A stretch of DNA of 64,000 bases, taken from contig NZ_JAGIAV010000002.1 in assembly GCF_017744675.1 (NCBI RefSeq), forward strand, positions 434,001 to 498,000, read 5' to 3'. The stretch comes from Flavobacterium sp. (lineage in GTDB: Bacteria; Bacteroidota; Bacteroidia; Flavobacteriales; Flavobacteriaceae). The position numbers and the translations under genes were made by a program. The first letter of the stretch is position 1. Each line of letters opens with the position of its first letter. The notes under the pieces were generated by a model, which worked only from the letters and a program-made list of their open reading frames with translations, did not search any database and was not told the origin of the DNA. Below are positions 1-9,138 of this stretch, piece after piece.

Positions 1-502
1 GATTGCTCAACAAAGGCGAATTATCTGGTGTAGAAAGCAATGCCTGATAAAAAGTGATACTTGGCGTTAATCCAGAAGTATGTGTTAGCAATTCAAAAAG
101 CGTCAAATCGGAAATTGCTGTGCTTTTATACATTGGAACAATTTCGCCTACTTGATCTGTCAATTTTAGTTTTCCATCTCCCACCAAACGCATGGTCACC
201 AATGTTGCTCCCAAAACTTTTGACATCGAAGCCAAATCAAAAACATCTTCTGATTTTACAGCCTGTTTTTTATAGTAATCATGAAAACCGTAGTTTTTAG
301 AAATCAGAATTTCATCTTTCGTTCCAACAATAATTTGCGCGCCAGGAAAAAATCCTTTTTCGAGTGCGTTGGTCATCATCGAATCAATGTACACTTCATT
401 TCGTTTAACATCAAAAGACTTCTTAGAATTTTTCTGGGCATAACCATTTATCCCCAAAAAAATCAAGCCAACCACTAAAAACTTAGCCAAGATATTTTTC
501 AT
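1..502 (-). CDS. Serine hydrolase, beta-lactamase/AmiE-like family (C-terminal part outside window)
   Basis: The gene starts at ATG 502-500 and runs off the left edge, so only about 167 residues are visible. A signal peptide (about residues 1-22, ending near GYAQ) is followed by the usual N-terminal strand of serine beta-lactamase-fold hydrolases and a DLASMSK motif, in which SMSK is the SxxK nucleophile/base pair; ELLTHTSGL follows, also typical of the family. The fold covers esterases, DD-peptidases and the MurNAc-L-Ala amidase AmiE, and the substrate cannot be told from this fragment. It begins 4 bp after the GH20 stop, so it is the last visible gene of a GHL10-GH20-hydrolase operon. Given the peptidoglycan genes nearby, a muropeptide substrate is plausible (inference). 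Confidence 0.85.
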   Translation of the reverse strand, partial: MKNILAKFLVVGLIFLGINGYAQKNSKKSFDVKRNEVYIDSMMTNALEKGFFPGAQIIVGTKDEILISKNYGFHDYYKKQAVKSEDVFDLASMSKVLGATLVTMRLVGDGKLKLTDQVGEIVPMYKSTAISDLTLFELLTHTSGLTPSITFYQALLSTPDNSPLLSN

Positions 503-506
503 ATTG

Positions 507-3008
507 CTACGGATTAATTTTTAAGTCTTGTCCTGCCATTAAAGGCTCATTGTTTGTTCCTGTAATTTGAATTCGAACCGCTTTTACAGGCTGTTTCGGA
601 TAAATGGATGCATTTCCGTAATCAAAATCATCGCCTTTTATAAAATCAGTTCCATTGTATGAATACTCTACAAAACCGTTATTGATGATAAATCTTGGAT
701 GATGCGGAATTCCAGTCAAAATATCTATTTTAGAAGAAGTTACAGGATTCGTAAAGGTATACAAAATCCAATCGCCGTCTTTGCATGCCACATCGGTGCG
801 TAAATACGTTTCTTCATTATAATCTTGCAGATTCGCAATTGGAAACTTCGGATTTTCTGCCATCGACGAAGTCACTTTCACTTCTGGTTCCTGATAAGGC
901 GAACAATTGAATTTTACATTTGCAGCAGACTTTTTCTCTTCTTTATTTTCAACTGTAAAATCTAATCTATACGTATTTTTTTCGTTGTAATTGTCAATCA
1001 CAAATCTCAACCTCGGTTTTGATTTCAACCCTTTTTCGTCTGAATACGTCTGCACTAATTTATCATTTTCAAAAAGGGAAACGTTTTTAATTATTCCATT
1101 TGCGCTATCATCCGTTGGATTAAAGCTCAAATACCAGATTCCCTTTTTATCCACATGTTCAGTGATATTTTCTGAAATGGTTAGAACTTCCGCTTTTGAA
1201 GTATTCCAATTGGCAACTGGCAATTTTTCTGCTTTCACCGCAGGGCTTGCCGAAGTTTCGTTAAAGAAAACCCTAAAACTATACTGCTCGTAATCTTTCG
1301 TCTGAATAGGTCCTGTGTACAATGGCGACTGCCTTGTCGGCTCATTTCCATCTTTGTCATAACGAACAATAGCATTATCGTAAGGTGGAGTTACGGTAAT
1401 CGTTCCTTTTTTATAAATTGCTGTTGGAGGAAAATCTCTAAAGGCAACTCCCATATCGGCCAAACGCTGCAAATGGCTGCTGGTTAATCTTCCGTAAAAA
1501 TCATCCCAATTTTTATCTTCTTTTTTAGACCAGCCAATTTCAGACAAAGCACAAATTCTTGGATAACTTTGGTATTCCATAATTCTTGCTGGACGATCTA
1601 AATATTCGCTCCACAAAGCGCCTTGAACTCCTATTATATTCTTTTGCTCTTCTGGCGTTAACTCAGCATCTGGAATTGGCTCAAACGAATAGGCTCTTTT
1701 TGTATCGGTAATTGCCGCCCAACGGTGACCTCGTTCTGTTTCAGATTGCGCCATATCGTAATATGTAAACTGACCTGGCATCATGATGGTTTTATACCCC
1801 TTTTTAGCCGATTCAATTCCGTAACTAATTCCCTGCCAAGCAGAAATCAGCGTATTTGGGTTGACTTCTCCGCCTTTCAGAATTTCATTCCAGCCGTCTG
1901 TTTTTTTATGGTATTTGTCTACAATTTTTTGAACTCTTTTAAAGAAATAATTCTGAAGCTGAAAACTATCCGTAAAACCTTCTTTCGCCATTAAAGCTTG
2001 ACATTTTGGGCAATGTTCCCAATTGGCGCGATTCACTTCATCTCCTGCCACATGAATATATTCGAAAGGAAATAATCCCGAAACTTCTTTAATAATATTA
2101 TCTAGAAGCTCATAATTTTCTTCACGCCCCACGCACCAAACATTTTTTACTTCGCCTTGAACGCTTTTGAGTTCCTGCGTTATCGCGCAACCCACTTCTG
2201 GATATGAGGCGGTTACAGCACGCGAATGTCCCGGAATTTCAATTTCTGGCATAACCGAGATTCCGCGATCAGCTGCATAAGCCACTACTTCTTTAATATC
2301 TTCTTGTGTATAAAAACCTCCGTAGCGTTTGTCTCCAGAACCATAAGATGCCAGTAAAACTTCTCCCGGACCTCTCCAAGCGCCTTTTAAAGTTAAATCT
2401 GGCAATGACTTGATTTCGATTCTCCAACCGTTATCATCGGTTAAATGCCAATGAAAAACATTCATTTTATGAGCAGCCAGCCAATCGATATAATTTTTTA
2501 CGGTTTGCTTGTCGAAGAATTGTCTCGAACAATCCAGCATCATTCCGCGCCAATCAAAGCGAGGATAATCTTCAATTTTCACAAACGGAACAGTTCCTTT
2601 TTTAACTTCTTTGGCAGAACAAATTTGCAGGAAAGTCTGAAGTCCGTTTAAAACTCCGTTTGTTGTTTTTCCTTTTACGAAAACGCCACTTTCGTTTATT
2701 TCTAATTGATACGCTTCATTAGGAAGATCTAATTTTTTATCCACTAAAAATGAAATCGTATTTTTTCCGTGCTTTTTCCCAAGCGAAACAATCGGATTAA
2801 TTCCTGTATTTTTTGAAATACTTGCCGTGATATAATTGGCACTATTTTTTAGCTTTTTGTCTACAACAATTTTTAACGGTGAAGGCAAAAGCAACTGTCC
2901 GGCGCTTTGTTGCACTGAAACTGGTTTTGGAATAATGTCTAATTTTTGGGCTTGTACAAAACTAAGCGAACTTAGGAATAGGGCTAATAGAAGAATACTT
3001 TTTCTCAT
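507..3008 (-). CDS. Beta-N-acetylhexosaminidase, glycoside hydrolase family 20
   Basis: An 833-residue secreted enzyme expected to remove terminal beta-GlcNAc/GalNAc. Signal peptide at about 1-20 (ending SFVQAQ), then a GH20b-type N-terminal domain (about 25-150). The catalytic barrel (about 155-500) has HWHLTDDNGWR and the D323-E324 pair in HVAGDEVNRANW; family knowledge says Asp positions the substrate acetamido group and Glu is the acid/base. A chitobiase-like C-terminal domain and a discoidin-like beta-sandwich (about 690-833) probably bind sugar. It lies 11 bp after the GHL10 gene and 4 bp before the serine hydrolase. A role in trimming GlcNAc from chitin or peptidoglycan glycans is inferred from context. 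Confidence 0.93.
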   Translation of the reverse strand: MRKSILLLALFLSSLSFVQAQKLDIIPKPVSVQQSAGQLLLPSPLKIVVDKKLKNSANYITASISKNTGINPIVSLGKKHGKNTISFLVDKKLDLPNEAYQLEINESGVFVKGKTTNGVLNGLQTFLQICSAKEVKKGTVPFVKIEDYPRFDWRGMMLDCSRQFFDKQTVKNYIDWLAAHKMNVFHWHLTDDNGWRIEIKSLPDLTLKGAWRGPGEVLLASYGSGDKRYGGFYTQEDIKEVVAYAADRGISVMPEIEIPGHSRAVTASYPEVGCAITQELKSVQGEVKNVWCVGREENYELLDNIIKEVSGLFPFEYIHVAGDEVNRANWEHCPKCQALMAKEGFTDSFQLQNYFFKRVQKIVDKYHKKTDGWNEILKGGEVNPNTLISAWQGISYGIESAKKGYKTIMMPGQFTYYDMAQSETERGHRWAAITDTKRAYSFEPIPDAELTPEEQKNIIGVQGALWSEYLDRPARIMEYQSYPRICALSEIGWSKKEDKNWDDFYGRLTSSHLQRLADMGVAFRDFPPTAIYKKGTITVTPPYDNAIVRYDKDGNEPTRQSPLYTGPIQTKDYEQYSFRVFFNETSASPAVKAEKLPVANWNTSKAEVLTISENITEHVDKKGIWYLSFNPTDDSANGIIKNVSLFENDKLVQTYSDEKGLKSKPRLRFVIDNYNEKNTYRLDFTVENKEEKKSAANVKFNCSPYQEPEVKVTSSMAENPKFPIANLQDYNEETYLRTDVACKDGDWILYTFTNPVTSSKIDILTGIPHHPRFIINNGFVEYSYNGTDFIKGDDFDYGNASIYPKQPVKAVRIQITGTNNEPLMAGQDLKINP

Positions 3009-3019
3009 TTCTTTATATT

Positions 3020-4501
3020 TTATTTTACTGAAAATTCTATCGGACTGCTTTCAGTCTGGGTCTGACTCAAAGCGGTGAGTGCATAAACGTAGTTTTCTAA
3101 ATTGGCATTTGGAACTTCTAGTTTTAATGCTGTCGTTACATAATAGATGTTTTCAGGATTTGAGAAATCGGTTATTCTCCCTTTTGGAAATCTGTAAATG
3201 ACATATTTTTTGTTGTTAAATGCAGCTTTCCAAGTCAGAACTGCATTGTTACCTTTTTTAGCAATTATTGCATTTGTTGGCGATTCTGGTTTTAATCTTG
3301 TAATTCTGTTTGCTTCGGGAGTCAGAGCAATGTATTTGTATTCTTTTTGAAGAAGTGGTTTTCTTAAAGTATCTCCTTTTTTTAGAAAAGTAGAAGCGGT
3401 AAAATGCATCGAGCCGTCAATTTGAGGCAGTTTACGAATCATTTCAATTTGTTTTACAATTTGATCAGGACTTCTCCATTCTGGCTCTTTAGCCGAAGTT
3501 GAAATTTTATAATCTCCATGACCTATATAAACATTTGCTCCATATTTGTGTTCTGCCCACCATTTTGCCAGAACTTCAAAATTAGCTCTGTCAAAACCAA
3601 TATGCCAATACAATTGTGGTGTTACATAATCAATCCAGTTTTCTTTTTGCCATTTTAAGATATTGGCATACAAATCATCGTAGTTTGTAGCTCCTGCAAC
3701 CGTATTAGAGCCTTGAGAATCTTTGGCAATATTTCTCCAAACCCCAAAAGGTGAAATTCCGAATTCAACTTCTGGCTTAATGGCAATAATAGTATCTCTG
3801 ATTTGTTTGATGATTAAATCGACATTGTCTCTTCGCCAATCGTCTTTGTCTTTAAACTGACGCGGTTCTTTAGCGAAAGCTTTCTCATCTGGAAATTCTT
3901 GTCCCGCAATTTTATACGGATAAAAATAATCGTCCATATGAACGGCCTGAATATCGTATTTACGAACAATTTCACCTACAACAGAAGCAACGAAATTTCT
4001 TGTTTCTTGCAAACCTGGGTTAAAATATCTAGTTTTTCCATAAGTCAGAAAAAGGTCAGGTCTTTTAAAATATAAGTGATTTTTTGAAAGGACATCTCTA
4101 ACTGTATCTTTTTGAACGCGATACGGATTCAGCCAAACGTGAACATTCATTCCGCGTTTTCCAGCTTCATCAATCATCATCTGCAACGGATCAAAACCTG
4201 GTGCAACGCCTTGTGTTCCGGTTATCCAATGCGAAGCAGGTTCTTTTGTCGATTTGTAATACGCATCGGCAGTTGGTCGAATCTGGAAAATGACGGTATT
4301 CATATTATACGAACGAAGATTATCCAAAATGGCAATCATTTCGTTTTTCATTTCCTTATCTGACAATCCTGGTTTAGACGGCCAGTCGATATTTTCTACT
4401 GTAGAAATCCACGCTGCTCTCATTTCTCTTTTTGGAGATTGCTGACTGAATATTTTGGTCTGTATCAGCAATACCAAAATCATAATTTTTACGCTTTTCA
4501 T
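3020..4501 (-). CDS. GHL10 / DUF187 family glycosidase-like lipid-free secreted protein
   Basis: A 493-residue protein with a signal peptide (about 1-19, ending KIFSQ). The REMRAAWISTVENIDWPS start, MNTVIFQIRPTADAYY and GMNVHVWLNPYRV segments are hallmarks of the glycosyl hydrolase-like 10 family (Bacillus YngK relatives), a TIM barrel related to GH10 covering about residues 20-370. The last ~100 residues look like a fibronectin-III-type sandwich (WKAAFNNKKYVIYRFPKG). The family's substrate is poorly defined; some members act on glycosaminoglycan- or peptidoglycan-like polymers. It is the first gene of the operon with the GH20 enzyme, which argues for an amino-sugar polymer. The start matches the signal peptide. 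Confidence 0.88.
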   Translation of the reverse strand: MKSVKIMILVLLIQTKIFSQQSPKREMRAAWISTVENIDWPSKPGLSDKEMKNEMIAILDNLRSYNMNTVIFQIRPTADAYYKSTKEPASHWITGTQGVAPGFDPLQMMIDEAGKRGMNVHVWLNPYRVQKDTVRDVLSKNHLYFKRPDLFLTYGKTRYFNPGLQETRNFVASVVGEIVRKYDIQAVHMDDYFYPYKIAGQEFPDEKAFAKEPRQFKDKDDWRRDNVDLIIKQIRDTIIAIKPEVEFGISPFGVWRNIAKDSQGSNTVAGATNYDDLYANILKWQKENWIDYVTPQLYWHIGFDRANFEVLAKWWAEHKYGANVYIGHGDYKISTSAKEPEWRSPDQIVKQIEMIRKLPQIDGSMHFTASTFLKKGDTLRKPLLQKEYKYIALTPEANRITRLKPESPTNAIIAKKGNNAVLTWKAAFNNKKYVIYRFPKGRITDFSNPENIYYVTTALKLEVPNANLENYVYALTALSQTQTESSPIEFSVK

Positions 4502-4600
4502 AATTATTATTTTGGGTTAGTTTGTATAGTTTTTGTCCAAAAATTTAACCGCAAAGAGCGCAAAGGTTTACGCAATGTTCGCTAAGTTTTATTTTTAATC

Positions 4601-4660
4601 TCGCAAAGTCGCGAAGGCGCAAAGTTTTCTTTTTTAAGTCTATTCTTTGCGACTTTGCGA
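4601..4660. repeat. 12-bp inverted repeat with CGCAAAG core
   Basis: TCGCAAAGTCGC (4601-4612) is repeated exactly in inverted orientation at 4649-4660. Degenerate CGCAAAG copies (4550-4566, 4614-4624) surround it. It lies in the 500-bp gene-free stretch 4502-5001, in which no open reading frame looks coding. A dispersed non-coding element or a transcribed hairpin are both possible. Confidence 0.6.
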
Positions 4661-4680
4661 GCAATTTTATTTATAAAGAA

Positions 4681-4886
4681 AAGATCATTCTAATTCTTTT
4701 AATCTATGGCTATTTTTTCCTCTCGCAGATCTAGCAGATTCAGCAAATTTAATTTGTGCGAATTCGCGTAATTTGCGGTAAAAAATCTTTCTAATCCTTT
4801 TAATCTGTGGCTAGTAATTTCTCTCGCAGATTTAGCCGATTTAATTCGTGAATTCGTGGCGAAAAAAAAATCTTTCTAATCCTTTA
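4681..4886. repeat. Imperfect tandem repeat, units of about 90-100 bp
   Basis: Two units begin at about 4681 and 4782 with AAtCtTTCTAATcCTTTTAATCTgTGGCTA, written here with variable bases in lower case, each followed by CTCTCGCAGAT; a third start is cut short at about 4872-4885. A 30-bp part of unit two (4781-4810) recurs with one mismatch on the opposite strand at 43754-43783. No gene is visible here. Confidence 0.6.
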
Positions 4887-4887
4887 T

Positions 4888-4903
4888 CCCGATAGCTATC
4901 GGG
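4888..4903. repeat. Perfect 16-bp palindrome
   Basis: CCCGATAGCTATCGGG is its own reverse complement. Palindromes of this kind occur repeatedly between genes in Flavobacteriia (recollection, not verified here). It sits just before the 4912-4938 hairpin. Confidence 0.6.
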
Positions 4904-4911
4904 GCAAAATA

Positions 4912-4938
4912 CCTAACAGGTTTTAAAAACCTGTTAGG
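4912..4938 (-). terminator. Strong hairpin downstream of the esterase gene
   Basis: CCTAACAGGTTTT and AAAACCTGTTAGG pair over 13 bp around one unpaired base. It lies 64 bp past the esterase stop (5002), in the position expected for a terminator of the oxidoreductase-esterase transcript. There is no long U-tract, so it could equally be a repeat element used as a transcript end. Confidence 0.5.
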
Positions 4939-5001
4939 ATTTAGATAACCAACCAAAATTTGTGTATTCCGAATTATCGGTAGTTCGCAATACACATAAC
5001 G

Positions 5002-5829
5002 TTATTTTGTTTTTACACTTTCGTTGAAGAAATCATGAAAAAACAAAAGCTGATATTTTAATGCGTTTTCCCAGTATTTGAGATTGTGTTCTCCTGGGCG
5101 CTCTATGTAATCATGATTTATTTTTTGGGCTAACATTTTTGTATGAAGTTCTCTGTTTACAGTCATGAAAAAATCATCTACTCCACAATCAATAATCAGT
5201 TTTAATTTATTGTCTTTTACCAAATCGAGCATATTGGTAACCGTGTTTTGATCCCAATTTTCTGGATGTTCTGTAATTGTTCCTAAACGTTTTTTGATAT
5301 CCCAATTTTCAGGAAACGGACGAAAATCTACTCCACCGCTCATGCTTCCTGCTGCTCCAAATACATCTTGGTGTTTGAAAGACAAATACAAAGCCCCGTG
5401 TCCGCCCATACTCAAACCAGAAATAGCCCTTCCTGCGCGATCTGTAATGGTTCTGAATTGTTTATCAATAAAAGGAACCAATTCTTTTACCACATAAGTT
5501 TCGTATTTAAAACTCGGATCTATCGGACTATCAAAATACCAGCTTGAATAATTGCCATCTACACCAACCACGATAAATCCATATTGATCGACTTGTCTTC
5601 CAAGTTCCTTAAAATCTTTTGCCCAAGAACCATAATTGCCGCTATATCCGTGAAGCAAGTAAACCACAGGAAATGCCTTCTTGCTCTTTTTATAATTGTC
5701 TGGAACCATAACACAAGTCTTAATATTCTTCTGCATCGAAGCGCTAAAAACCTGTAAAGTATCAATCTTTGCTGCTCTGGCTGTAAAAATTAAAAAGGCG
5801 AACAAAAAGGTGTAAATTGTTTTTTTCAT
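5002..5829 (-). CDS. Secreted alpha/beta-hydrolase esterase (esterase D / CE1-like)
   Basis: 275 residues with a signal peptide (about 1-19, ending FTARA). The alpha/beta-hydrolase core shows VVYLLHGYSGNY (oxyanion-hole HG), GLSMGGHGAL with nucleophile S140, and a late GEHNLKYWENAL carrying the catalytic His. This pattern fits the esterase D / carbohydrate esterase 1 superfamily (acetyl- or feruloyl-esterases). It follows the FAD oxidoreductase gene by 57 bp on the same strand. Removal of O-acetyl groups from polymer substrates would suit the locus but is not shown by the sequence; a general carboxylesterase is the alternative. Confidence 0.82.
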   Translation of the reverse strand: MKKTIYTFLFAFLIFTARAAKIDTLQVFSASMQKNIKTCVMVPDNYKKSKKAFPVVYLLHGYSGNYGSWAKDFKELGRQVDQYGFIVVGVDGNYSSWYFDSPIDPSFKYETYVVKELVPFIDKQFRTITDRAGRAISGLSMGGHGALYLSFKHQDVFGAAGSMSGGVDFRPFPENWDIKKRLGTITEHPENWDQNTVTNMLDLVKDNKLKLIIDCGVDDFFMTVNRELHTKMLAQKINHDYIERPGEHNLKYWENALKYQLLFFHDFFNESVKTK

Positions 5830-5886
5830 AACTGCTGTTTTTTTAAAAAATAATATTTCTGATAAACACAGGTAAAATACAAAAAT

Positions 5887-8802
5887 TTATTTCAAACAAT
5901 CCTTTAAAATAGTCACGGGATGCATGGCTTTCCTACTCGTTCCGTCAAAAATCTGATGGCGGCAGCTGGTTCCTGCAGCGGCAATTTCTGTTGTCGCTTC
6001 TGTTGCTCTAATTTTTGGAAACAAAGTATCTTCTCCCATTTTCATACTGATTTCGTAATGCTCTTTTTCGTAACCAAACGAACCCGCCATTCCGCAACAG
6101 CCCGAATTGTAAATCGTAACCGTATTATTTTTTGGAACATTCAGCATGGCAAAAGAAGCCTCAACACTACTCAATGATTTTTGATGGCAATGCCCGTGTA
6201 TCTTTATGCTTTTTTCTTTTTCAGAAAATTGTCCTGCGTGAATTTTTCCGTTTGTAATTTCTCTTTTGAAAAATTCTTCAACAGTAAAAGTATTTTTGGC
6301 TACTTTTTCAGCACTTTCTTTATCTCCAGCCAAACGAAGATATTCATCTCTGAAAGTCAAAATAGCTGAAGGTTCAAGTCCGATTAAAGGCGTGTTTTCA
6401 GAAATTATATTTTTAAACGTATTGATGTTTTTATTCGCTATTTCTTGTGCTTCTTCCAAAAAACCTTTCGAAATAAAAGCTCTTCCGCTTTCTTCATGAT
6501 TAATTACGAGTACTCGGTAACCCAATTTTGTCAGTAATTCGTAAGCATCGATTCCGACTGAAACATCATAATAATTGGTAAATTCATCGCAAAAAAGATA
6601 AACGCTTCCGTTTTCAAAAGAGTTCGCTTCGTGTAGCTTTTTGTTGGCTTGATACCATTTTCTAAACGTTTTTGGAGCCAATAATGGCACTTGTCTTTCA
6701 GGCGCAATTCCCATTCTTTTTTTAACGAATGAAAGATTCGAAGCCCAATTGGTAACAGACGGCGCAATGCTTCCCAATTCGTTCAGTTTTGAATTGAAGG
6801 CAAAAACTTTATTTCGGAAAGAAAAGCCGTTTGCCTTTTGATATTGGTATAAAAATTCGGCTTTTAAAGTTGCCACGTCTACATTGCTTGGACATTCGCT
6901 TGCACAGGCTTTACAGCTCACGCACAATTCGAAAACTTTATATAATTCTTCGTGATCGAATTTATTTTCTTTTTCAGAATTTGTCAGATATTCGCGTAAA
7001 GCGTTGGCACGAGCGCGTGTCGTGTCTTTCTCGTTTCTGGTCGCTCGATAACTCGGACATAAAGTTCCGCCTGCTGAAGGCATTTTTCGGCAATCGCCTG
7101 AACCATTGCATTTTTCGGCAGCACGCAAAATTCCTAAACTGTCTGAGAAATCCTGAATCGTTTTAATATCTGGTTCTACTCTTCCTGCTTCAAAACGAAG
7201 ATTTTCATCCATTTTGGAAGCATTTACAATTTTCCCAACATTTAGAATCGTATCAGGATCAAATGCTTTTTTGATTCGTTTTAGGAGTTCGTAGTTTTTA
7301 TCACCAATCATAAAAGGCAAAAACTCTCCGCGGAGGATTCCGTCGCCATGTTCGCCACTTAGCGAACCTCTATATTTCTTTACTAAATGAGCAACTTCGG
7401 TAGATATATTTCTAAATTGGTGTAACCCTTCTTTTGTTTTTAAATTGATTTTAGGACGCAAATGCAACTCTCCCGCTCCAGCATGTGCGTAATAAATCGC
7501 ACTTTGTCCGTGGCTTTCCATCATGGCCGCAAATTCGGCGATATAATTGGGCAGATCGCTTAATTCAACTGCAGTATCTTCAATAGAATCGGCTGCTTTG
7601 TCGTCACCGACAATACTTCCTAAAAGTCCTAAACCTGCTTTTCGAACTTCATTTACTTTTTCAATATCTGCTCCATAAATTTTTGGCAATGCATATCCAA
7701 AACCATTTATTTGAAGATCTTTAATCAAAGCCTCTGCCTGCAATTCGGCATCTTCCATACTAATGTGCGAACCTACTTCGAGCATAATCACTGCTTTTGG
7801 TTCGCCCACAATAAAAAATCTATTTTTGGCTTGTTCCCTATTCGTTTTGGTACAATCTAAAATCGTATCATCCATCATTTCGCACGTATACAAATGATGT
7901 TTCATTGCCACCACAACCGCTTCTAAACTTTCTTGAATGGTGTGAAAATGTGCCACAACCATAATGTTATTCGTTGGCGGAAGATCGTCTACTTTTAAAG
8001 TAACTTCTGTTGTAAAGGCCAAAGTTCCTTCACTTCCGCAAAGCAATTTCCCTAAATTGATCGTGTTTTCTGTTCCCGAAAAAAGTTCCGATTTTAATAA
8101 AGCATCAATCGCATAACCTGTATTTCGTCTGTGAATTTCTGGTTTTGGAAATTCCCTTAAGATTTCTTCCTGATTATCTTTGTTTGAAAGTTCTTCGTAG
8201 ATTGTTTTATAGATTTTATTTTCTAAAGAATCTCCTTTGGTTTTGGCAATAAATTCCTCTGAAGTTAAATCTTTAAATATTGCTGTGCTTCCGTCGCTTA
8301 AAACGGCTTTTATTTCTACAATTTTATCTCTAGTAACGCCGTAACGAATGGAAGTTGTTCCAGACGAATTGTTTCCTACCATTCCGCCAATCATACATCT
8401 ATTGGTGGTTGATGTTGTGGGAGAAAAAAACAATCCGTGCGGTTTTAAATATAGATTCAGTTCATCGCGAATGACTCCGGGCTGAACGGTTATGGTTTTA
8501 TTTTTAGGATCAAAAGCAACAATTTTATTGAAATGTTTTGAAACATCAACAATTATTCCGCTTCCAACGGTTTGCCCAGCAAGAGAAGTCCCTGCCGTTC
8601 TTGGCGTTATTGAAATTTTATTTTTTGAAGCAAAACGAATAATGTTTACAATATCATTTTCTGATTTAGGAATTGCCACAGCGAGTGGCATAATTCTGTA
8701 AGCAGAGGCATCTGTGGCGTATATTTTTTTATGAAGTTCATCATAAAAAAGGTTTCCTTCTAAGGAAGCTTCTAATTCTTGTAGTTGAAGAGAATCGGAC
8801 AT
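5887..8802 (-). CDS. FAD- and Fe-S-dependent D-lactate dehydrogenase-like oxidoreductase
   Basis: 971 residues that fuse what are often separate GlcD- and GlcF-like subunits. The FAD_binding_4 domain (about 25-270) has RTAGTSLAGQTVGSGI and MVGNNSSGTTSIRYGV. The FAD-oxidase C domain (about 270-540) has HAGAGELHLRP and SGEHGDGILRGEF. Ferredoxin-like cysteines follow in CNGSGDCRKMP and CVSCKACASECP (about 575-670), then a CCG domain ending in HGHCHQKSL and SGCCGMAGSFGYEKE. This is the layout of the respiratory D-lactate dehydrogenase (Dld-II) type and of related 2-hydroxyacid oxidases. MurQ, encoded at 16951, produces D-lactate, so D-lactate is the best substrate guess. No signal peptide is seen; it probably acts at the cytoplasmic face and passes electrons to quinone. 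Confidence 0.85.
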   Translation of the reverse strand: MSDSLQLQELEASLEGNLFYDELHKKIYATDASAYRIMPLAVAIPKSENDIVNIIRFASKNKISITPRTAGTSLAGQTVGSGIIVDVSKHFNKIVAFDPKNKTITVQPGVIRDELNLYLKPHGLFFSPTTSTTNRCMIGGMVGNNSSGTTSIRYGVTRDKIVEIKAVLSDGSTAIFKDLTSEEFIAKTKGDSLENKIYKTIYEELSNKDNQEEILREFPKPEIHRRNTGYAIDALLKSELFSGTENTINLGKLLCGSEGTLAFTTEVTLKVDDLPPTNNIMVVAHFHTIQESLEAVVVAMKHHLYTCEMMDDTILDCTKTNREQAKNRFFIVGEPKAVIMLEVGSHISMEDAELQAEALIKDLQINGFGYALPKIYGADIEKVNEVRKAGLGLLGSIVGDDKAADSIEDTAVELSDLPNYIAEFAAMMESHGQSAIYYAHAGAGELHLRPKINLKTKEGLHQFRNISTEVAHLVKKYRGSLSGEHGDGILRGEFLPFMIGDKNYELLKRIKKAFDPDTILNVGKIVNASKMDENLRFEAGRVEPDIKTIQDFSDSLGILRAAEKCNGSGDCRKMPSAGGTLCPSYRATRNEKDTTRARANALREYLTNSEKENKFDHEELYKVFELCVSCKACASECPSNVDVATLKAEFLYQYQKANGFSFRNKVFAFNSKLNELGSIAPSVTNWASNLSFVKKRMGIAPERQVPLLAPKTFRKWYQANKKLHEANSFENGSVYLFCDEFTNYYDVSVGIDAYELLTKLGYRVLVINHEESGRAFISKGFLEEAQEIANKNINTFKNIISENTPLIGLEPSAILTFRDEYLRLAGDKESAEKVAKNTFTVEEFFKREITNGKIHAGQFSEKEKSIKIHGHCHQKSLSSVEASFAMLNVPKNNTVTIYNSGCCGMAGSFGYEKEHYEISMKMGEDTLFPKIRATEATTEIAAAGTSCRHQIFDGTSRKAMHPVTILKDCLK

Positions 8803-9031
8803 TTAGTTGGTTCTATTGCTTTTGGTTTTTTAATAAATGTTTCATTTTTACTTTCAGCCCAAAAAAGCTGTTTGGCAAAAACAATACAAATTCTAAATCG
8901 TATTAGAAATCTATATTTAGAAAAAAGCACCAATTTAAACATCTGGTCTTCTGTAAATTATCTTAAAAAATAATACAAAATGAAGCTTTGGCTTTTATAA
9001 ATATATCTAACTAATTAGAGATTAGTTTTAA

Positions 9032-9039
9032 CAAATATA
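9032..9039 (-). promoter_or_regulatory. Possible -7 element (TATATTTG) for the oxidoreductase gene
   Basis: On the minus strand TATATTTG matches the Bacteroidota -7 consensus TAnnTTTG, about 230 bp before the start at 8802. No matching -33 TTTG is at the usual distance; instead the repeat cluster 9061-9117 lies directly upstream, as at a regulated promoter. Confidence 0.4.
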
Positions 9040-9060
9040 GATACAAAAACGATATAAATA

Positions 9061-9117
9061 CATTATTTTGCGTTTTTTAACATAATTAAATTACAAAAAC
9101 GCAACAAAACGCAAAAA
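9061..9117. promoter_or_regulatory. Operator-like cluster: copy 1 of a perfect 20-bp box plus inverted partial copies
   Basis: CATTATTTTGCGTTTTTTAA at 9061-9080 is identical to 10026-10045. It is followed by AAAAACGCAA (9095-9104) and ACGCAAAAATAA (9108-9119), which are near-inverted copies of its TTATTTTGCGT core. A 20-bp exact match between the two promoter regions flanking a DeoR-type gene suggests binding sites of one regulator, most simply that protein. Confidence 0.55.
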
Positions 9118-9138
9118 TAAGTTGGTATAAGTTTATAA

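Larger units (their letters stand above)
8803..9138. other. Gene-free stretch between the oxidoreductase and deoR genes
   Basis: 336 bp with no convincing gene. It holds the likely promoter of the oxidoreductase (9032-9039) and the operator-like cluster 9061-9117. The strand composition is very AT-rich. Confidence 0.6.

Noticed and set aside
4502..5001. Degenerate gene in the 500-bp gap
   Set aside because: Stops in all frames and obvious repeat structure; no residual similarity to a protein family is apparent.
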